The notes beneath the pieces were generated by a model. The model worked only from the letters and a program-made list of their open reading frames with translations, searched no databases and was not told where the DNA came from. A program made the translations under genes and the position numbers. Positions 1 to 7,204 of a DNA stretch of 10,680 bases are shown piece after piece; within the stretch, counting starts at the first letter, position 1; the number at the start of each line of letters is the position of its first letter. The stretch is from Oscillospiraceae bacterium (GTDB lineage: Bacteria > Bacillota > Clostridia > Oscillospirales > Ruminococcaceae). The DNA lies in contig CAAFQL010000109.1 in assembly GCA_900765125.1 (NCBI GenBank), positions 1-10,680 of the forward strand, read 5' to 3'.

Positions 1-1214
1 CCAAGGGAATCATAAAGTATTGAGTGTTCAGCATTATTGCTCTGAATGAGATTATTTTGATTTTTAACGACATTCATCACGTTGATTTCCGTCTGTGAAA
101 GTTCTGACTTCAGTGCACTCAGGCTTATTTCCTGACCATCTGTATCTGTTGCAGTCACATCACCGGATAACCATAGATTGCCGTTCCAGTCAAGGGTTAA
201 AGCGTTGGCTCTTTCACCTGCACCTTTACCGTTACCAATAATGTAGACATATCTATTGCTTGAATCAGAAATGTTATATTTTCCGCCAACGTGCTGATTA
301 TCAGATTCAGCTATTGTATAAAGTCCTTCAGAATGAGAATTTGTTCCTCTTACTATTGTACCCTCTCCCTCTGCGTGAGAATGACTTGCCCATGCAAGCG
401 TGCAATTTCCCTCAGCGTGTGAGGCTATACCTCTAGCTTTTGCAAGGAAGCCCTCAGAATGAGAATTTTGTCCGCTTGCTGCTGTTTCATGTCCTTCTGC
501 ATGAGAAAACTTGCCAGAAGCAACATTGTTTTCATAATCATTAAAAATCTCGCCCCTAGATTCTCCGTATTCATTTTTCCAGAATCTGCCTACACCGACA
601 TCGTTTGCTTCTTCAATAGCAGCTTTGAGAGCCATTTCCAAAAAGCTTCTCTGAACACATAAATTAAATTCGCTTTCCAGTCTTTGAGAAAGGCTGTCAT
701 AATTATAAATGTCAAGTGTACCTTTTCGAGCGTCGATGATCTCTTTAAAAATACCGCTTTCACCGGATAACTTATTTTCTATATCCAATGCATTTTTAAT
801 CATCTCGCTCATTTGCAAAAGCTTTTCATCCACAACATCCGGAACCGGAACATTGCTGCCCATCACTGCATCTTTTACATAGATAGGCGGCATTTTGAAT
901 TTTATAATGGTTTCTTCTGATTTAGTGCCTATCAGTTCAAGTCTGAGCATTCCGGGAACAGCAGTTGCCGTATATGGCACCTTCCACATGAGAAGAATCT
1001 GTTCATTCATGATGGTTTTTGGCAGAATAGTTTCAGTCATGCTGCCCTCTGATGCCACAGTACGTAAAACAAAAACGCAGTCCTTTATATCCACGTCATT
1101 GTTTTTTGCGTCCAGAACTAAATGAATAATGTCTGAACATTTTTCGCCTTGTGTAAAAAGATGCTCCATTTCCTTTGTGTCAATGAATTTGTCTTGTGCT
1201 GTAAGTTTGATCAT
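1..1214 (-). CDS. Phage tail/appendage protein with SHAEG repeats (3'-partial)
   Basis: The gene starts at 1214 and runs off the left edge; 404 codons are visible. ATG is preceded by AAGGAGT at 1221-1227 with 6 nt spacing. Residues 1-130 (MIKLTAQDKFIDTKE onward) resemble the N-terminal beta-domain of BppU-like siphophage baseplate proteins. Residues 130-230 are partly helical and may form a coiled coil. From residue 237 the motif SHAEG/SHSEG occurs five times, then QHVGG, always 14 residues apart. This is followed by a segment with NRYVYIIGNG and ALTLDWNGNLWLSGDV (about 320-353), which is typical of Peptidase_G2-type phage appendage proteins that trimerise and cut themselves. A second helical stretch begins at about 361. 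The likely role is a trimeric tail fibre or baseplate protein. The family assignment is by recalled motifs; phage origin is fairly sure, host target unknown. The next gene rightwards is divergent, unlike an intact tail-lysis module. Confidence 0.85.
   Translation of the reverse strand, partial: MIKLTAQDKFIDTKEMEHLFTQGEKCSDIIHLVLDAKNNDVDIKDCVFVLRTVASEGSMTETILPKTIMNEQILLMWKVPYTATAVPGMLRLELIGTKSEETIIKFKMPPIYVKDAVMGSNVPVPDVVDEKLLQMSEMIKNALDIENKLSGESGIFKEIIDARKGTLDIYNYDSLSQRLESEFNLCVQRSFLEMALKAAIEEANDVGVGRFWKNEYGESRGEIFNDYENNVASGKFSHAEGHETAASGQNSHSEGFLAKARGIASHAEGNCTLAWASHSHAEGEGTIVRGTNSHSEGLYTIAESDNQHVGGKYNISDSSNRYVYIIGNGKGAGERANALTLDWNGNLWLSGDVTATDTDGQEISLSALKSELSQTEINVMNVVKNQNNLIQSNNAEHSILYDSL
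282..506 (-). repeat. Six-unit 42-bp (14-residue) in-frame SHAEG repeat
   Basis: On the minus strand, codons for SHAEG, SHSEG, SHAEG, SHAEG, SHSEG and the divergent QHVGG start at 506, 464, 422, 380, 338 and 296, exactly 42 bp apart. The residues between the motifs vary but often include a Thr/Lys-x-Ala pattern. The register matches the left-handed beta-roll repeats of trimeric YadA-like heads and phage appendages, where each unit is one coil of the roll. The DNA copies differ at many third positions, so these are old repeats kept by selection, not a recent slippage array. Confidence 0.8.
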
Positions 1215-1228
1215 AAAATCACTCCTTC

Positions 1229-1253
1229 AAAAAAATAGGGATAATTCATCCCT
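1229..1253 (-). terminator. Terminator-like hairpin just before the tail gene ribosome site
   Basis: Reading the minus strand, AGGGAT and ATCCCT pair around a 5-nt loop and are followed directly by ATTTTTTT. The T run ends next to the ribosome site of the tail gene. It has the form of a short intrinsic terminator, but the 6-bp stem is marginal. It could be an attenuator, or its T run may only be part of the leader. Confidence 0.4.
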
Positions 1254-1275
1254 TCATAAGCAGCCTTGTCCCTAC

Positions 1276-1303
1276 AAAAACTTGAAGATTTTTCTTCAAG
1301 TTT
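1276..1303 (-). terminator. Intrinsic-terminator-like hairpin in the tail gene leader
   Basis: CTTGAAGA (1281-1288) pairs with TCTTCAAG (1293-1300) around TTTT, extended by three A-T pairs to 11 bp. Read on the minus strand the stem is followed by five T residues. It sits 60 bp upstream of the tail gene start, with no minus-strand gene between it and the next hairpin. It would therefore end a leader transcript or act as an attenuator. Confidence 0.5.
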
Positions 1304-1336
1304 CACATAATATTTACATATTCATCTGCGTATGCA

Positions 1337-1372
1337 ATAAAAAAGCTGAACCCATTAATCTCGGTTCAGCTT
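1337..1372 (-). terminator. Strong intrinsic terminator, minus direction
   Basis: AAGCTGAACC (1343-1352) and GGTTCAGCTT (1363-1372) form a 10-bp stem with a 10-nt loop. On the minus strand it is followed by a run of T residues (TTTTTTATTG, counting the stem end). It is the best terminator of the three in this leader. No minus-strand gene is visible upstream of it, so what it ends is unknown; it may insulate the prophage gene from antisense transcription of the lysin region. Confidence 0.6.
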
Positions 1373-1395
1373 ATCTGATACGTAAATGATAACAC

Positions 1396-1452
1396 TTAGA
1401 GCCTGTCCACATAAAAATTATGTGCGGATTTTCCTATGTGGACAGGTTCTTA
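1396..1452. repeat. 51-bp palindromic mini-element with TTA flanks
   Basis: GAGCCTGTCCACATA (1399-1413) and TATGTGGACAGGTTC (1435-1449) are inverted copies matching at 14 of 15 positions, enclosing 21 bp. Both ends are flanked by TTA (1396-1398 and 1450-1452), which would fit a 3-bp target duplication. The arms look like insertion-sequence terminal repeats joined with almost no interior. Alternatives are a MITE, an IS excision scar, or a hairpin terminator for plus-strand transcripts (only a weak T run follows). The right arm contains the ATG at 1436 that opens the lysin reading frame. Confidence 0.5.
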
Positions 1453-2326
1453 TTGTATTCATGAGAATAAAATATATTACAGGGCTCATTGTTGCTTCTG
1501 TAAAAAATCGCTAAAATCAAAGTCAAAGAAAGGATTGATATTTATTATAAAAATCACAGCTGACTATGCTACTGGTTCCGACTGTTATAAATCAGGTCAG
1601 ACTATCGTGCCTAAAGGTCTTATGATACACAGTGTAGGCGTAAACCAATCTGATCCGAAGGTGTTTGCCAGGATGTGGAAAACCTCCACAGATGTTTGTT
1701 GTCACGGTGTTTTAGGTGCAGATGGTACGGTAATTCAAACACTGCCATGGAACAGACGTGGCTGGCACTGCGGCGGCAGCGGCAACAGCACTCACATTGG
1801 TGTTGAGATGGCTGAACCGTCAACTATACGTTATACAAGCGGTGCAAGCTTTGTAGATAATGACCCTAAAGCAACTAAAAAGTATGTCCTTGGCACTTAT
1901 AAAACTGCTGTTGAGCTGTTCGCATATCTTTGCAAGATGTACGGACTTAATCCGACAAAAGACGGCGTTATTGTAAGTCACAGCGAAGGCCATAAGAGAG
2001 GCATTGCATCAGGTCATGCGGATGTTGAGCATATCTGGAATAAGTATGGTCTTACCATGAATCAATTCAGAAAAGATATTAAAGCTGCAATGGGAAATGC
2101 AGCAGCTGATACAGATACTAAGCCTGACGCAAATAACGGTAAATCCTATGTTGTAAGGATATCTATTGATGATCTGAATATCAGAACAGGTCCGGGAACA
2201 GAATACCCTGCAACAGGTAAATTCACAGGAAAAGGTGCTTTTACTATTGTAGAAACACAGAACAACTGGGGTAAACTCAAATCAGGTACAGGATGGATAT
2301 ATCTCGGATATGCTGAGAAAGTTTAA
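1436..2326 (+). CDS. N-acetylmuramoyl-L-alanine amidase (endolysin-like) with C-terminal SH3b domain; start uncertain
   Basis: The product should cut the amide bond between muramic acid and the stem peptide. The Amidase_2/PGRP-like domain starts near residue 38 (KITADYATGSDCYKSG). Likely zinc ligands and active-site residues are His65 (MIHS), His182 and Glu184 (SHSEG), and His194 and Asp196 (GHADVEHIW). An SH3b cell-wall-binding domain covers about 236-296, with LNIRTGPGTEYPATGKF. No signal peptide is seen, as expected for a holin-dependent lysin. The start is a problem. The ATG at 1436 lies inside the palindromic mini-element and adds about 36 residues that do not look like this family. A good ribosome site (AGAAAGGA, 1527-1534) instead precedes the conserved beginning, but there the codons are ATT (1544) and ATA (1547). 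The first internal ATG (1622) would remove the first strand. It is either expressed from a non-standard start or is a start-damaged gene. The enzyme family is certain. Confidence 0.8.
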   Translation: MWTGSYCIHENKIYYRAHCCFCKKSLKSKSKKGLIFIIKITADYATGSDCYKSGQTIVPKGLMIHSVGVNQSDPKVFARMWKTSTDVCCHGVLGADGTVIQTLPWNRRGWHCGGSGNSTHIGVEMAEPSTIRYTSGASFVDNDPKATKKYVLGTYKTAVELFAYLCKMYGLNPTKDGVIVSHSEGHKRGIASGHADVEHIWNKYGLTMNQFRKDIKAAMGNAAADTDTKPDANNGKSYVVRISIDDLNIRTGPGTEYPATGKFTGKGAFTIVETQNNWGKLKSGTGWIYLGYAEKV

Positions 2327-2340
2327 AACAGCATAACATT

Positions 2341-2380
2341 AAAACAGCGGTACTGATATGCAGTCAGTATCGCTGTTTTT
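2341..2380 (+). terminator. Intrinsic terminator after the amidase gene
   Basis: AAAACAGCGGTACTGA and TCAGTATCGCTGTTTTT form a stem of about 16 bp with one G-T pair and a 7-nt loop, ending in a T run. It begins 14 bp after the amidase stop codon and separates the phage-derived block from the AraC gene. Confidence 0.85.
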
Positions 2381-2393
2381 ATTACCAATATCC

Positions 2394-2422
2394 TTGACTA
2401 TCCCCTGACAATATTATATAAT
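2394..2422 (+). promoter_or_regulatory. Sigma-A type promoter of the first AraC gene
   Basis: TTGACT (2394-2399) and TATAAT (2417-2422) are separated by 17 bp, close to consensus. Transcription would start around 2430, giving a leader of about 45 nt before the ATG at 2477. The strength of both boxes suggests constitutive expression of the regulator. Confidence 0.75.
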
Positions 2423-2476
2423 AATACCAGAACGTGCTGACACACTCTAAGATACGATTTTACGGAGGATTTTATA

Positions 2477-3259
2477 ATGATAATCAACAACGTCGGCTTC
2501 AATCATTGTCATGATGCTGATTTTTATATTGACAGACCAAACGGAAGCGGAGATTATCTACTGCTGCTTATAAAAACCTATGCCATTTTTACACTTGATG
2601 AGAAAGACACACAAGTTCCGCCTAATTCAGTTTTCCTGTATAAAAAGGATACACCGCAGTTTTACCGCTGTCTGCCTCAGAAAACTTTTTCCAACGACTT
2701 TGTTCATTTTGATTTTGAAAATGATGAGGAGCAGCTATTTGATGAGTTTCATATTCCTTTTAATACGCCCATTACTTTAAAAAACCTGAATTTCCTAAGC
2801 TTCTGTATTAAATCAATAACATATGAAAACTACTCCTACAACAAAAACAAGGATAAGAATATACTCAGTTACATGACGCTGATATTTTCCAAAATAGATG
2901 AAGAAATGCGCTTTGAAAAGGAGCTTGCCTTTGACAGCAAATACGAAAAGCTTTCAATAATCAGAGGAAAAATGTACAGCCGTCCATACGACTTTCATAA
3001 CGTTGAAGAAGCCGCACACGAGCTGAGAATGAGCAAGTCTCTTTTCCAGCATAATTACAAGAAAAAGTTTGGCACCACTTTTATTAAAGATCTGATAAAC
3101 AGCCGTACGTCATATGCAAAAATGCTGCTGACAACTACCAATATGACCATAGATGCTGTGGCAGTTCAGTGCGGATACAAAACATATGTGCATTTTTCCA
3201 AACAGTTCAAAGAACAGACAGGGCTTACTCCATCGGATTACAGAAAGACTTACAAGTAA
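2477..3259 (+). CDS. AraC-family transcriptional regulator (first)
   Basis: This 260-residue protein is a DNA-binding regulator. GGAGG at 2464-2468, 8 nt before the ATG, fixes the start. Residues 1-150 form a sensor region of AraC-type beta-barrel plus helices without clear metal-binding HxH. The two helix-turn-helix units lie at about 163-258: the first with VEEAAHELRMSKSLFQHNYKKKFG, shown in part by AAHELRMSKSLFQ, the second with IDAVAVQCGYKTYVHFSKQF and the closing GLTPSDYRKTY signature. It converges on the GH9 gene and shares a terminator with it. Adjacency suggests, but does not show, control of cellulose- or hemicellulose-degrading genes. It is only distantly similar to the other two AraC proteins here; its HTH is closer to the fragment at 7205-7392. 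Confidence 0.9.
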   Translation: MIINNVGFNHCHDADFYIDRPNGSGDYLLLLIKTYAIFTLDEKDTQVPPNSVFLYKKDTPQFYRCLPQKTFSNDFVHFDFENDEEQLFDEFHIPFNTPITLKNLNFLSFCIKSITYENYSYNKNKDKNILSYMTLIFSKIDEEMRFEKELAFDSKYEKLSIIRGKMYSRPYDFHNVEEAAHELRMSKSLFQHNYKKKFGTTFIKDLINSRTSYAKMLLTTTNMTIDAVAVQCGYKTYVHFSKQFKEQTGLTPSDYRKTYK

Positions 3260-3269
3260 CAAATAAAAT

Positions 3270-3312
3270 ACGGCAATACCGCAGTTTTTTGCAGTATTGC
3301 CGTTAATTTTTT
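3270..3312. terminator. Bidirectional terminator between the AraC and GH9 genes
   Basis: ACGGCAATAC (3270-3279) and GTATTGCCGT (3294-3303) form a 10-bp stem, with three more pairs inside after one mismatch. On the plus strand a T-rich run follows at 3306-3312; on the minus strand ATTTTATTT follows. It ends both convergent genes, whose stops are at 3259 and 3329. Confidence 0.85.
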
Positions 3313-3328
3313 AATCTGTATTTGTTTC

Positions 3329-5671
3329 TTACTTTACTATTTCGCTTTTAACAGATGAAAGATCAAAAATATTTAATTTGCCATTTTCGTCCATATCGCT
3401 GTTTGATTTCTGAACCGGTGTAAGCGTGATCAGCCCTACAAGATAACGCTGTAGATGAACTGCATCTGCAACTGTTACGCTGCCGTCTGAATTTACATCG
3501 CCCTTCAAACCTGAACTTTCATCCGATGTGAGCGCCATTAAATATGTCAGCGGAGAGTTCCAGTAAATTGTAATTTCATTGGTCGAATAGCTTTCTGAAT
3601 GGTCAACGTAACACTTCGCTGATGGCATACCTGAAAGATACGCCTTTGCTGCACTATCCTCCAAAGATGAGTTTACACCACCTACAAGCATACCTTTCAT
3701 TGCCTCACCAGCTGCCATAGACGGTCTGTGGTGAGGATTCTGAGGAGATACTGTACCGTAACCTGTTACGAAACACACAGCATTAGGATTTTTACCGAGA
3801 AGATAATTAAGAACCGAATCTGCCGCATCCGTATACTTATCATCTCCTGTGATCTGCTTTGCCAGACCCAGAATAACACCTGCATTTGCAACAGTCATAT
3901 TGCTGCCCCAATTAAATTTACTTATCGGAGCGCCGTATGGAATCTTTTTGGAAATGTTTACAAATGAATTAGCCTGTACTGTAACGGCATTCTTAGCCTT
4001 GTTATATGCTGTTCCATTTATATCTATGCCATCCATTGTGAGAATAGCTATATTACCGTAATCACCTACCTTGCTCCAGTCAAGACCGGTGGAACTGCTC
4101 ATACTTTCAAATGCAGAAAGATACTGTTCTTCTCCAGTTGCACGATACATCTGAGCTGCCGCCCAGTAACGTTCGTCTCTATCACTTGAATCGCCATAAT
4201 CTCCTGTGGTGATGTCTGTAGGATTCGAGTATATAAGATTCGGGTTCTGCTGTAGGAAGTCCCACGCTTTCTTTGCTGCATCCAAACATTTGTTTGCAAA
4301 ATCTGCATCAATGTCATTATAGAACTCATATGCAAGTGCCATCGATGCGCAGAAATCTGCTGTTGCTGTTGTAGTAACTGGTGTTACGATAAGTTCTGCT
4401 GTTTCAAACTGCGGCATAACATATCCCGGGAAATTTTCACAAGTCACCTTATGATAAACACCGCCTGATGGTGACTGCATTTTCAACATCCATTCAAGCT
4501 CATAGCGTGTTTCGTCAAGCACATCCGGAATACCGTTGCCGCTTTCCGGAATTCCTATGCTGTCACTGAACATATCAGGATTTGCATCGTAGGCATACAG
4601 AAGATCAGCTACTGACTTTGCAGCAGGTACAACATATCTTCCATAGTCACCTGCATCATGCCAGCCTCCGGTAACATTGATAGTTTCATTTGTGCCGTAT
4701 ACCCTTGCCATTGTATCGTGACAAGCCGGATGACTGAATGCGCCCTCGCCCTCAATAGCTGTACCGCAGCGCTGAAGATAAAGCATACGTATAGTATCAT
4801 CAAAAAGTGAATTGTATACATCGTCACCTATGGTGAATTCATAGGACTTGTCCTGATCACCGCATACAATATAATATGTACCGGGTTCTTTTAAATCTGA
4901 AAAATCGCCTGTATAGTTTACTTCATCAGCACTGCTATTATTAACAGGTCCTGTAAGCTCCCTGGTCAAAACGATCTCACTTGTTTCTGCATTTACAACA
5001 GAAAACTCACTTTCACCATTCAGCTTACGAAATACCGCTGTCTTTGTGCTGTCCGGCTTAAATCCTATCTGATTAAGCACTATCGGCGGTTCATACGGAC
5101 GGCTTGCTGAATAGTCAACATTGGAATCGTCAACAAGTTCAATGGATACATTGTCAAGATAAATAGTATGAGGATCAAGTTCCTCTTTATTCTGAATGCC
5201 GCAGTTAAATACGAATTTTGTCATTATGTCAGTTTCTGATTTCATAGTGAATTCATAGTCGACCTTCTGCGGTTCGGGTGAAATATTAAGACCTTTCCAC
5301 GTATATGCCTGATAAGTACCGCCGTTCTGCTGAATAAGTCCCTCTACATATCTTTCCGTAGTACATGAAATTTCATACTGCACACGGTAAACGCCGTTCT
5401 GATAAAGCGGAACGATGTCATAATATACCTGACAGGCATAATTTACTTTACCCACATTCTGAACATCCAGAGCAAGCTTTCCATCCTGAACAGAAAGAGA
5501 ACATGAACCGCCACTTTCCTTATAGGTACTCCATCCTGTAGTTCCGCTATCAAACGATCCATTACTTACAAGATTTCCTGCCGCATTGGAAATTACTGAT
5601 GGTACAGCAGGGATAAGCATTGTACATGATATAATACCTGCAAGTAACTTTTTAAAAAGTTTCATTTTCAT
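3329..5671 (-). CDS. Dockerin-bearing GH9 cellulase (CBM4/9-like, Ig, GH9, dockerin)
   Basis: This 780-residue enzyme hydrolyses beta-1,4-glucan. The start is set at 5671 (MKMKLFKK) because AGGAGG lies at 5681-5686, 9 nt upstream; the ATG at 5692 would sit upstream of that site. A signal peptide covers about 1-31 and ends SVISNAA. Residues 33-190 look like a CBM4/9 module (NLVSNGSFDSGTTGWS at its start, TIYLDNVSIELVDDS at its end). The Ig-like CelD_N domain is about 196-280 (VLNQIGFKPDS at 199). The GH9 catalytic domain is about 285-712, with DAGDYGRY (Asp339 and Asp342, nucleophilic water and base), NPHHRPS (His647-Arg649) and NEITIYWNSP (Glu699, acid). A dockerin follows at 724-780, with calcium loops GDVNSDG and SDMDENG. 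The order matches clostridial CbhA/CelK-type GH9 enzymes, which release cellobiose; endo or exo action cannot be told here. Cellulosome attachment is inferred from the dockerin. Confidence 0.95.
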   Translation of the reverse strand: MKMKLFKKLLAGIISCTMLIPAVPSVISNAAGNLVSNGSFDSGTTGWSTYKESGGSCSLSVQDGKLALDVQNVGKVNYACQVYYDIVPLYQNGVYRVQYEISCTTERYVEGLIQQNGGTYQAYTWKGLNISPEPQKVDYEFTMKSETDIMTKFVFNCGIQNKEELDPHTIYLDNVSIELVDDSNVDYSASRPYEPPIVLNQIGFKPDSTKTAVFRKLNGESEFSVVNAETSEIVLTRELTGPVNNSSADEVNYTGDFSDLKEPGTYYIVCGDQDKSYEFTIGDDVYNSLFDDTIRMLYLQRCGTAIEGEGAFSHPACHDTMARVYGTNETINVTGGWHDAGDYGRYVVPAAKSVADLLYAYDANPDMFSDSIGIPESGNGIPDVLDETRYELEWMLKMQSPSGGVYHKVTCENFPGYVMPQFETAELIVTPVTTTATADFCASMALAYEFYNDIDADFANKCLDAAKKAWDFLQQNPNLIYSNPTDITTGDYGDSSDRDERYWAAAQMYRATGEEQYLSAFESMSSSTGLDWSKVGDYGNIAILTMDGIDINGTAYNKAKNAVTVQANSFVNISKKIPYGAPISKFNWGSNMTVANAGVILGLAKQITGDDKYTDAADSVLNYLLGKNPNAVCFVTGYGTVSPQNPHHRPSMAAGEAMKGMLVGGVNSSLEDSAAKAYLSGMPSAKCYVDHSESYSTNEITIYWNSPLTYLMALTSDESSGLKGDVNSDGSVTVADAVHLQRYLVGLITLTPVQKSNSDMDENGKLNIFDLSSVKSEIVK

Positions 5672-5727
5672 TTCAATTATCCTCCTACACACAAAAAACT
5701 TTTATATTTTTTGTAACTTCTATTTAT

Positions 5728-5756
5728 ATTATACAAAACATAAAAATCACTTTCAA
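5728..5756 (-). promoter_or_regulatory. Promoter of the GH9 gene
   Basis: On the minus strand TTGAAA (5756-5751) and TATAAT (5733-5728) are separated by 17 bp. The predicted leader is about 50 nt to the start at 5671. The boxes are the same as those of the second AraC gene. Confidence 0.7.
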
Positions 5757-5805
5757 TGTTTTATCGTGTTATTTTTATAAATTTTCGTGCAATTAGTGAA
5801 ATTAT

Positions 5806-5845
5806 AAAAAGACTGAGCCGCAGGCATAGTGCACACGGCTCAGTC
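5806..5845 (-). terminator. Intrinsic terminator of the second AraC gene
   Basis: GACTGAGCCG (5811-5820) and CGGCTCAGTC (5836-5845) form a perfect 10-bp GC-rich stem. Read on the minus strand it is followed by TTTTTATAAT. It lies about 90 bp beyond the stop of the regulator and about 50 bp before the -35 box of the GH9 promoter, isolating the cellulase gene from read-through. Confidence 0.85.
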
Positions 5846-5936
5846 AGGAAGAAGAAATCCAATGTTCAAATAATAATAGAATAATAATTACATAGTAATT
5901 CTATGCTGATATCAGTAAAAATATTCATAAAGATTT

Positions 5937-6800
5937 TTAATTGTTTTTTTCATACAATTTCTTGAACTCAGATGGTGTACAGTGTTTAATATTTCTGAAA
6001 ATCCTATTAAACGTTGCAAGGCTTTTAAAACCGGAACGTACAGCTATCTCTGTAACAGAAGTGTTTGAACGGAGAAGCATCTCCTCAGCAGCCCTTACTC
6101 TTCTTTCATTAAGATATTGCAGATATGAAACAGAACTATATTGTTTAAATATCCTTGAAAAGTGATACTTACTGTATCCTGACAACTCAGCCAACGATTC
6201 AAGAGAAATATCGTACATATAATTTTTATCTATGTAATTGAATACCCTGTCAAACATCTTACTATATTTATTAAACATACCATCGTCACACTCTTCTGAG
6301 GAAAACTGACGCTTTAACTCAAGCTCACGAACAGCTATAAGTATGCTGATTATTATATTATATATTTTAGCCTCCGAAAGCTCATCACTGGAATTATATA
6401 ATTTAAAAATATCCATCATGCCTTTTCTGGCAAGAGCGTGTATTTCTTTGTTGTATTCAGGAGTTATATTTATCGGGGAAGAGAGACATCTCATAATAGG
6501 AGCAAAAACAGGATTTAAATCAAAAATTGAACCATCAAACTGAAAAATCAAACGTCTGCCCTCACAGGCAAGCAGATGATGCAGCTCAGACGATGGAATT
6601 ATAAAAACTTCGTTTTCCTTTACCTCATACTCTTTTCCTGCTATCTCCATGTAATAATTTTTTCTTATAGGCATAATCATCTCAATTTCTCTATGCCAAT
6701 GAACAGGATATTCTTCAAATTGAACATTATCATACAGCATAACAGTTTTCTTTGTGTCATATTCAACTGTTTCAAAATCATCTGTAAGATGTTTTATCAT
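5937..6800 (-). CDS. AraC-family regulator with cupin sensor (second)
   Basis: This 287-residue regulator has a cupin domain at about 15-100 with HWHREIE (His34, His36, Glu40), IIPSSELHHL and GRRLIFQFD, a helical linker, and two helix-turn-helix units at about 185-283 (SLESLAELSGYSKYHFSRIF; TEIAVRSGFKSLATFNRIF; closing CTPSEFKKLY). This layout is common in sugar-responsive activators of plant-fibre genes in Firmicutes. The start is supported by CGGGAGTT at 6808-6815, with GGGAG 9 nt from the ATG. The gene lies upstream of and in the same direction as the GH9 gene, but has its own terminator, so the two are separate units. It is a paralogue of the regulator at 7865-8704, sharing the cupin motif at identical residue positions. 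The ligand is unknown. Confidence 0.93.
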   Translation of the reverse strand: MIKHLTDDFETVEYDTKKTVMLYDNVQFEEYPVHWHREIEMIMPIRKNYYMEIAGKEYEVKENEVFIIPSSELHHLLACEGRRLIFQFDGSIFDLNPVFAPIMRCLSSPINITPEYNKEIHALARKGMMDIFKLYNSSDELSEAKIYNIIISILIAVRELELKRQFSSEECDDGMFNKYSKMFDRVFNYIDKNYMYDISLESLAELSGYSKYHFSRIFKQYSSVSYLQYLNERRVRAAEEMLLRSNTSVTEIAVRSGFKSLATFNRIFRNIKHCTPSEFKKLYEKNN

Positions 6801-6854
6801 GAACTACAACTCCCGATTATAATATATCAAAATGTACGTTCCACTTCAATATAT

Positions 6855-6883
6855 ATTATATCATAATCAATTAACAATTTCAA
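6855..6883 (-). promoter_or_regulatory. Promoter of the second AraC gene
   Basis: On the minus strand TTGAAA (6883-6878), 17 bp, then TGA-TATAAT (6860-6855) with an extended -10 TG. The leader would be about 50 nt. The match is strong. Confidence 0.72.
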
Positions 6884-7059
6884 GCATTTCATACAATATT
6901 ACTTTAATAGTTTTTTACAAACTGAAACTTCAATGTTATCCCTCCCCACACTCAACGTGCCTCGATATGTCCGAAATAATGTAAAATAGCGGTATATCGG
7001 TTAAATCAGTGCTTGAGAAGATGTCTGTATTCCCTCGCAAAACGGACGCTGTAGTTTTA

Positions 7060-7200
7060 CTATAATAAGAAATCAATCACATTGATTACACTGATGTCAT
7101 TGATGCGCTTTCTTGCGGCAATATCCTTAACCAGTACCGTGTGATAAATACCGGCAAGATAATCATCTGTAATCTGAACGGCATAGGAAAAACAGCCGTG
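7060..7200 (-). pseudogene. Fragment of a DUF4143-type AAA ATPase
   Basis: The minus-strand frame reads YAVQITDDYLAGIYHTVLV then KDIAARKRINDISVIN, ending in a stop at 7060-7062 soon after. The YxxGIYHTVLVKDI-x-R-x-x-IND pattern matches the middle of the ATP-binding DUF4143 proteins common in gut anaerobes. Only about 45 residues remain, without the Walker A region or the C-terminus. At about 7200 the upstream sequence changes to an AraC-like frame, so a junction lies there. The assignment is from motif memory. Confidence 0.5.
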
Positions 7201-7204
7201 TAGT

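Noticed and set aside
282..506. Evenly spaced repeats that could suggest a CRISPR array
   Set aside because: The repeats are in-frame codons for SHAEG motifs with diverged third positions and lie within a coding sequence.
1276..1303. Palindrome as a plus-strand terminator or phage operator
   Set aside because: Only three T residues follow on the plus strand and no repressor gene is present, so a minus-direction hairpin is the simpler reading.
5656..5671. A possible lipoprotein signal (IISC, residues 13-16) in the GH9 signal peptide
   Set aside because: The hydrophobic stretch continues past the Cys to an ordinary cleavage region (SVISNAA), and the dockerin already explains attachment.
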